Assembly: GCA_964633225.1 (NCBI GenBank)
Contig: CAZWFQ010000110.1
Coordinates: 1 to 8,973, forward strand
From: JAKQIM01 sp964633225
Lineage (GTDB): Bacteria; Chloroflexota; Anaerolineae; Anaerolineales; UBA4823
Direction of reading: 5' to 3'
DNA length: 8,973 bases
Part shown: one piece after another, positions 6,280-8,973 of the stretch
How positions within the stretch are numbered: the stretch's first letter is position 1
Layout of the letters: each line of letters starts with the position of its first letter
The notes under the pieces: model-generated
Seen by the model: the letters and a program-made list of their open reading frames with translations, nothing else
What the model was told of the DNA's origin: nothing
Databases searched by the model: none
Translations under genes and position numbers: made by a program

Positions 6280-6663
6280 TTGACAAAAGTTCTTGTATTA
6301 AATCATAACGGGTACCCGGCATCTGACATGATCGAGTTGGTTTTGGTGTCTGCCGGATTTGAGGTGCGCGTCACCGCCTGCTCGGCAGAACAATTGCGCG
6401 CCGCCTGCCAATGGGACCCCGATGTGATCATCTTGGATGTGCTACAGCCGGCCAAAAATGGCTGGCAAGATTGCCAGGCCATCCAGCGCTATTGCCGCGC
6501 CCCAATCCTGGTGCTTTCCATAGAAAACGATCCACACAGCGTCGCCAAAGCACTGGATGGCGGCGCCGATGATTACCTCAGCAAACCGATTTCGGCCGAT
6601 GTCCTGACCGCCCGCGTCAATCGCCTGGCCCACCGCGCTCGCGTTAGCTATCCTGCCCCTTGA
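6280..6663 (+). CDS. Stand-alone receiver-domain protein, degenerate acidic pair
   Basis: Protein of 127 residues consisting of one CheY-like receiver and no output domain. The phospho-acceptor D53 (VIILDVLQP), S80 in the switch position and K102 (LSKPIS) are present, and GGADDYLSKP matches the alpha4-beta5 region of OmpR receivers. The Asp-Asp/Glu-Asp pair that binds magnesium at the end of beta-1 is replaced: VLVLNHN, with N8/H9 where acids are expected. Normal phosphorylation is therefore doubtful; it may work as a pseudo-receiver or an acetyl-phosphate-insensitive adaptor. The start is TTG at 6280, with GGAG 9 nt upstream; no ATG fits without losing beta-1. It is divergent from the kinase operon, so it may be a single-domain partner of those kinases, but position is the only evidence. 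Confidence 0.85.
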   Translation: MTKVLVLNHNGYPASDMIELVLVSAGFEVRVTACSAEQLRAACQWDPDVIILDVLQPAKNGWQDCQAIQRYCRAPILVLSIENDPHSVAKALDGGADDYLSKPISADVLTARVNRLAHRARVSYPAP

Positions 6664-6688
6664 TTCCCTGCCCACTTCGATATAGAAT
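6660..6688 (+). promoter_or_regulatory. Promoter of the small Cys protein / MerR genes
   Basis: TTGATT (6660-6665), a 17-bp spacer and TAGAAT (6683-6688) make a good sigma-70-type promoter (4/6 and 5/6 matches). It overlaps the stop codon of the receiver gene, so the downstream genes have their own start of transcription near 6695. The leader holds AGGAG/AGGA elements before the ATG at 6729. Confidence 0.5.
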
Positions 6689-6728
6689 AAGAGGGCATCT
6701 CACCATCAGGAGACAGGACCCCCCCACC

Positions 6729-7016
6729 ATGCCTAATCCCACTTCCCCATCTCAAGAGACTCCCTTCCATATCGCTGACCGCTCTGAGGATGCCTGGGAA
6801 AATTCCCCGGCTGCCCGCTCGCTGAAGCGCTTACAAGCCAACCCGCGCGTCAAATATGTGGTGGTGCTTGCCCCCGCAGAAGCCTGCCCGGCTTGCCAGA
6901 ACCTCACCGGCACCTACCCCAAAGACCAGGCCCCGCGCCTGCCCGTCGAATCGTGTTCCAACCCCCACGGCTGCTGTTCCTACTATCTGCCTTACCTGGA
7001 CGAGATCTACCCCTGA
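6729..7016 (+). CDS. Small hypothetical protein with a Cys-rich, zinc-ribbon-like motif
   Basis: Protein of 95 residues of no function I can name. The N-terminal ~45 residues are polar and probably flexible. The rest is a compact motif: a beta-strand (KYVVVLAP), then C53-x2-C56, a GTYPKDQAPRLPVE stretch, C76, and adjacent C82/C83 followed by YYLPYL. The spacing (CPxC...YP.D.aP.LP...C...GC.C-like) recalls the treble-Cys tail of MuF-type phage head proteins and similar orphan motifs, which may bind zinc or form a disulfide. Resemblance is by eye only; there is no other phage gene nearby. The ATG at 6729 was chosen because AGGA lies 10 nt upstream and the sequence before it is a promoter region. 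It precedes the MerR gene by 22 bp and is probably cotranscribed with it. Confidence 0.7.
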   Translation: MPNPTSPSQETPFHIADRSEDAWENSPAARSLKRLQANPRVKYVVVLAPAEACPACQNLTGTYPKDQAPRLPVESCSNPHGCCSYYLPYLDEIYP

Positions 7017-7038
7017 TCGAACACTGCTTTACCCGCCG

Positions 7039-7803
7039 ATGGCGACGAAATCTTTTCGCACCTCTGACCTGGCCCGCGCCGTAGGCATCCACCCCAACAC
7101 CGTCCGGCGCTATGTCGAATGGGGTTTGGTGCCCCCGGTTGAACGCAGCCCCGCAGGCTACCGCCTCTTCACCCAACGCCACCTCGATTGTTTGCGCCTG
7201 GCGCGCCTGATCTATGCCCCCGAATACCCCGGGCTGGCCTTACGCGCCGCCAGCAACGAGATCATCCAATGCGCCGTGATGGACGATTGGGCAGGTGCCC
7301 TGCAAAAAGCCCAAGCCTACTTGGCTGCCATCAAAGCCGAACTGGTGGCCGCTAACCAGGCCGCAGACCTGCTCGAAAACTGGGCCCGGCGCCGCACTGC
7401 CCCATCCAACGATGCTCCCCTTCCCATCCACCAGGTCTCTCGCCTGGTCGGCGCCAGCCAGGATGCGATCCGCAATTGGGAACGCAACGGGCTGATCCGC
7501 GTGCCGCGCAACACCTACAACAACTACCGCCTCTTCGGCAAAAAAGAGATTGAACGCCTGTCCATCATCCGCATGTTAACCCGCGCCGGCTACAGCCACA
7601 TGGCCATACTGCGCATGTTCCTCGAGCTAGACGCCGGCAAAACCCGCCATCTAAAGAAGGCCCTCGATACGCCGCGCGCTGATGAGGATGTGTTCTACGC
7701 CTCTGACCGCTGGCTGTCTACCTTGCAAGCCCAAGAGCACCTGGCCCTCAAATTAATCCACCAGATCGAACAAAAAATCGCCTCAGGAGAACTGGTGTTG
7801 TAA
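7039..7803 (+). CDS. Regulator with two MerR-type DNA-binding domains
   Basis: Protein of 254 residues. The first MerR winged helix is at about 6-75 (RTSDLARAVGIHPNTVRRYVEWGLV, then SPAGYRLFTQRHLDCL). A helical stretch (85-117) resembles a MerR dimerisation coil. A second MerR domain follows at about 128-197 (IHQVSRLVGASQDAIRNWERNGLI, then NTYNNYRLFGKKEIERLSII), and a helix ends the chain (225-250). Ordinary MerR proteins have one such domain and dimerise; here one chain carries both, so it might act as a pseudo-dimer. No cysteine cluster for metal sensing is present (only C51 and C78), and no GyrI-like drug-binding domain follows. MerR family members usually twist promoters with long spacers to activate them. 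The ATG at 7039 is the only sensible start but lacks a clear ribosome site, suggesting coupling to the small gene 22 bp upstream. It lies 85 bp before the UvrA2-like gene, its likeliest target. Confidence 0.88.
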   Translation: MATKSFRTSDLARAVGIHPNTVRRYVEWGLVPPVERSPAGYRLFTQRHLDCLRLARLIYAPEYPGLALRAASNEIIQCAVMDDWAGALQKAQAYLAAIKAELVAANQAADLLENWARRRTAPSNDAPLPIHQVSRLVGASQDAIRNWERNGLIRVPRNTYNNYRLFGKKEIERLSIIRMLTRAGYSHMAILRMFLELDAGKTRHLKKALDTPRADEDVFYASDRWLSTLQAQEHLALKLIHQIEQKIASGELVL

Positions 7804-7820
7804 ACCAGCCTGCAGGGCCA

Positions 7821-7845
7821 AACCCTCCACTTGCCCACCAGGGTT
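7821..7845. promoter_or_regulatory. Inverted repeat upstream of the UvrA-like gene
   Basis: AACCCT and AGGGTT form perfect 6-bp arms around a 13-nt centre, directly before TAAAAT (7847-7852) and TAAATT (7858-7863), either of which could be a -10 element. MerR proteins bind such dyads, so it could be an operator for the regulator upstream. No good -35 is placed at 17-20 bp, so promoter assignment is tentative. It lacks a T-run and is not a convincing terminator. Confidence 0.3.
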
Positions 7846-7888
7846 GTAAAATAAGGGTAAATTCGATTTGCCCCACCCTGGAGGAAGT

Positions 7889-8973
7889 ATGCACCCTGCT
7901 ATCGTCATCCGCAACGCCCGCTTACACAACCTCAAAAATGTCAGCCTCGAAATTCCCAAGAACCAGCTCGTCGTACTCACCGGGCTGTCGGGTTCAGGGA
8001 AATCCACCCTTGCCTTTGACATCTTGCACAAAGAGGGCCAGCGTCAATNNNNNNNNNNTCGGCCTGGTCACCGATGGACTGACCAAACCGCCTGTCGATT
8101 CGATCAGCGGGCTATCCCCCTCGATCAGTGTCGATCAACACCTCACCAACCGCAGCCCCCGTTCGACGGTTGGCACCGCCACCGAGATCTTCACCTACCT
8201 GCGCGTGTTGTTTGCCCGCCTGGGACACCGCCCCTGCCCCCACTGCCAGCAGGATGTTCCCCCGCCAACCTTCGAAACCTCTTCAGACGATTGGCAGGAC
8301 GAATCCGACGAAACGCCCGAAGGCACCTTCCCTTGCCCGCACTGCGGCGGCGCCGTACCCGAGATGGGCATGGCCAATTTTTCCTTCAACAAGCCTGCCG
8401 GGGCCTGCCCCACCTGCACCGGCCTGGGCGAGGTGCGCCAGGTGATCATCAGCCGCCTGGTCGACGAGAACAAGAGCATCCCTCAATTCGCCGTCAACGG
8501 CTGGATCGACTTCCACGTCCAGCATTACGGCCAGATCCTGCAAAACGCCGGCCGGTATTTCGGATTTTCCTTTGACCCGTCCAAAGCCATCAAAGAGTAC
8601 ACCCCGGTCGAGCGCGACCTGCTCTTGTACGGCACCGATAGCGCCCAGTTCCGCCGCCACTTTCCCAACCACAAGCCACCCACCACCAATGCCCAGGGGC
8701 ATTTCGAGGGCGTGGTCACCAACTTGCAGCGCCGCTACGATGAGCATGCCGCCAACGCCGCCTACCGTGAAAAACTGGAGCATTTCTTCTCTTCTCAGCC
8801 CTGCCCCCAATGCGCCGGCACCCGCCTGCGCCCCGAAAGCCGCGCCGTCACCGTGGCCGGGCAGTCGATCGTGGCCGTCTCTCAACTGCCGCTCAACGAC
8901 CTGGGCGATTGGCTCAAGAGCCTGCCGCCGCATTTCACCTCGCAAGAAATGTTGATCGCCCATCCCATTCTCG
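7889..8973 (+). CDS. uvrA: UvrA-family ATPase lacking the UvrB-binding domain (class II UvrA-like), partial
   Basis: N-terminal ~360 residues; the gene runs off the right edge and is broken by ten Ns. Before the gap: IRNARLHNLKNVSLEIP, then Walker A GLSGSGKST (32-40) and AFDILHKEGQRQ, classic UvrA. After it, from 8061 in another frame: SISVDQHLTNRSPRSTVGT, the zinc module C-x2-C-x20-C-x2-C (8334-8417, with FSFNKPAGACPTC inside), the insertion domain, and QPCPQCAGTRLRPESRAV near 8800. Between the first CPHC (8235-8246) and the zinc module there are only 29 residues, where E. coli UvrA has well over 100 that include the UvrB-binding domain. That deletion defines class II UvrA (Deinococcus UvrA2, Streptomyces DrrC), linked to tolerance of DNA-damaging compounds rather than canonical UvrABC repair. 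The ATG at 7889 has GGAGG 4 nt upstream. The frame change is explained by the gap size, not a mutation. The second ATPase half is not visible. Confidence 0.9.
8049..8058. other. Assembly gap (10 Ns) inside the UvrA-like gene
   Basis: Ten Ns sit between EGQRQ (frame of the ATG at 7889) and GLVTDGLTKPP (codons beginning at 8061). The flanking frames disagree by one base, so ten is a placeholder. A missing length that is a multiple of three would restore the frame; about 12 nt, encoding a Y-x-E-S-L-like stretch as in other UvrA proteins, fits best. Confidence 0.85.

Noticed and set aside
6729..7016. Small Cys protein as a phage head (MuF-like) remnant
   Set aside because: Only the cysteine spacing is similar; the protein is complete, has its own promoter and ribosome site, and there are no other phage genes.
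8059..8575. Continuation of the 7868 frame through the N run as a Pro/Arg-rich protein
   Set aside because: It results from the arbitrary gap length; the true UvrA frame after the gap starts at 8061 and stays open to the window end.
8283..8963. 226-codon minus-strand open frame opposite the UvrA-like gene
   Set aside because: The plus strand here encodes clear UvrA motifs including the zinc module; the antisense frame is Gly/Ala/Val-rich with no recognisable family.

Overview
The window is GC-rich, protein-dense bacterial DNA with no rRNA, tRNA, IS element or CRISPR array. The gene mix suggests a chromosomal segment of a Chloroflexota (Anaerolineae-like) bacterium: soluble histidine kinases, a stomatin-like protein in a compact operon, regulators with duplicated DNA-binding domains, and GC-ending codons. 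This assignment is an inference from gene content; no taxonomic marker is present. A run of ten Ns at 8049-8058 shows that the contig was scaffolded.

Region 1 (115-2880, minus strand) is a tight four-gene operon. In transcription order it holds a regulator with two XRE-type helix-turn-helix domains, a small TPR protein, a slipin/stomatin-type SPFH membrane protein, and a HUMPS-family (3-hexulose-6-phosphate synthase-like) barrel enzyme. Gaps are 29, 12 and 7 bp. A good extended -10 promoter, with a small dyad next to it, lies just upstream of the XRE gene.

Region 2 (2953-6067, minus strand) is a signalling operon: two different cytoplasmic histidine kinases followed by an OmpR/PhoB-type response regulator. 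The first kinase has an N-terminal four-cysteine zinc ribbon and a module resembling the two-motif MshEN (GspE N-terminal) domain. The second has a GAF domain. The second kinase and the regulator overlap by 4 nt (ATGA).

Region 3 (6068-6728) contains a divergent intergenic stretch of about 210 bp with candidate promoters both ways and a small dyad. A plus-strand gene for a stand-alone receiver domain follows; it lacks the usual acidic pair and could be linked to the neighbouring kinases.

Region 4 (6729-8973, plus strand) holds a 95-residue cysteine-motif protein, a regulator with two MerR-type domains in one chain, and the first ~360 residues of a UvrA-family ATPase. That UvrA lacks the UvrB-binding domain, which is the layout of class II UvrA (UvrA2/DrrC-like). 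It is interrupted by the N run and continues beyond the right edge. MerR plus UvrA2 next to each other suggests a damage- or drug-responsive unit. All protein family calls rest on motif recognition by eye, without database searches.
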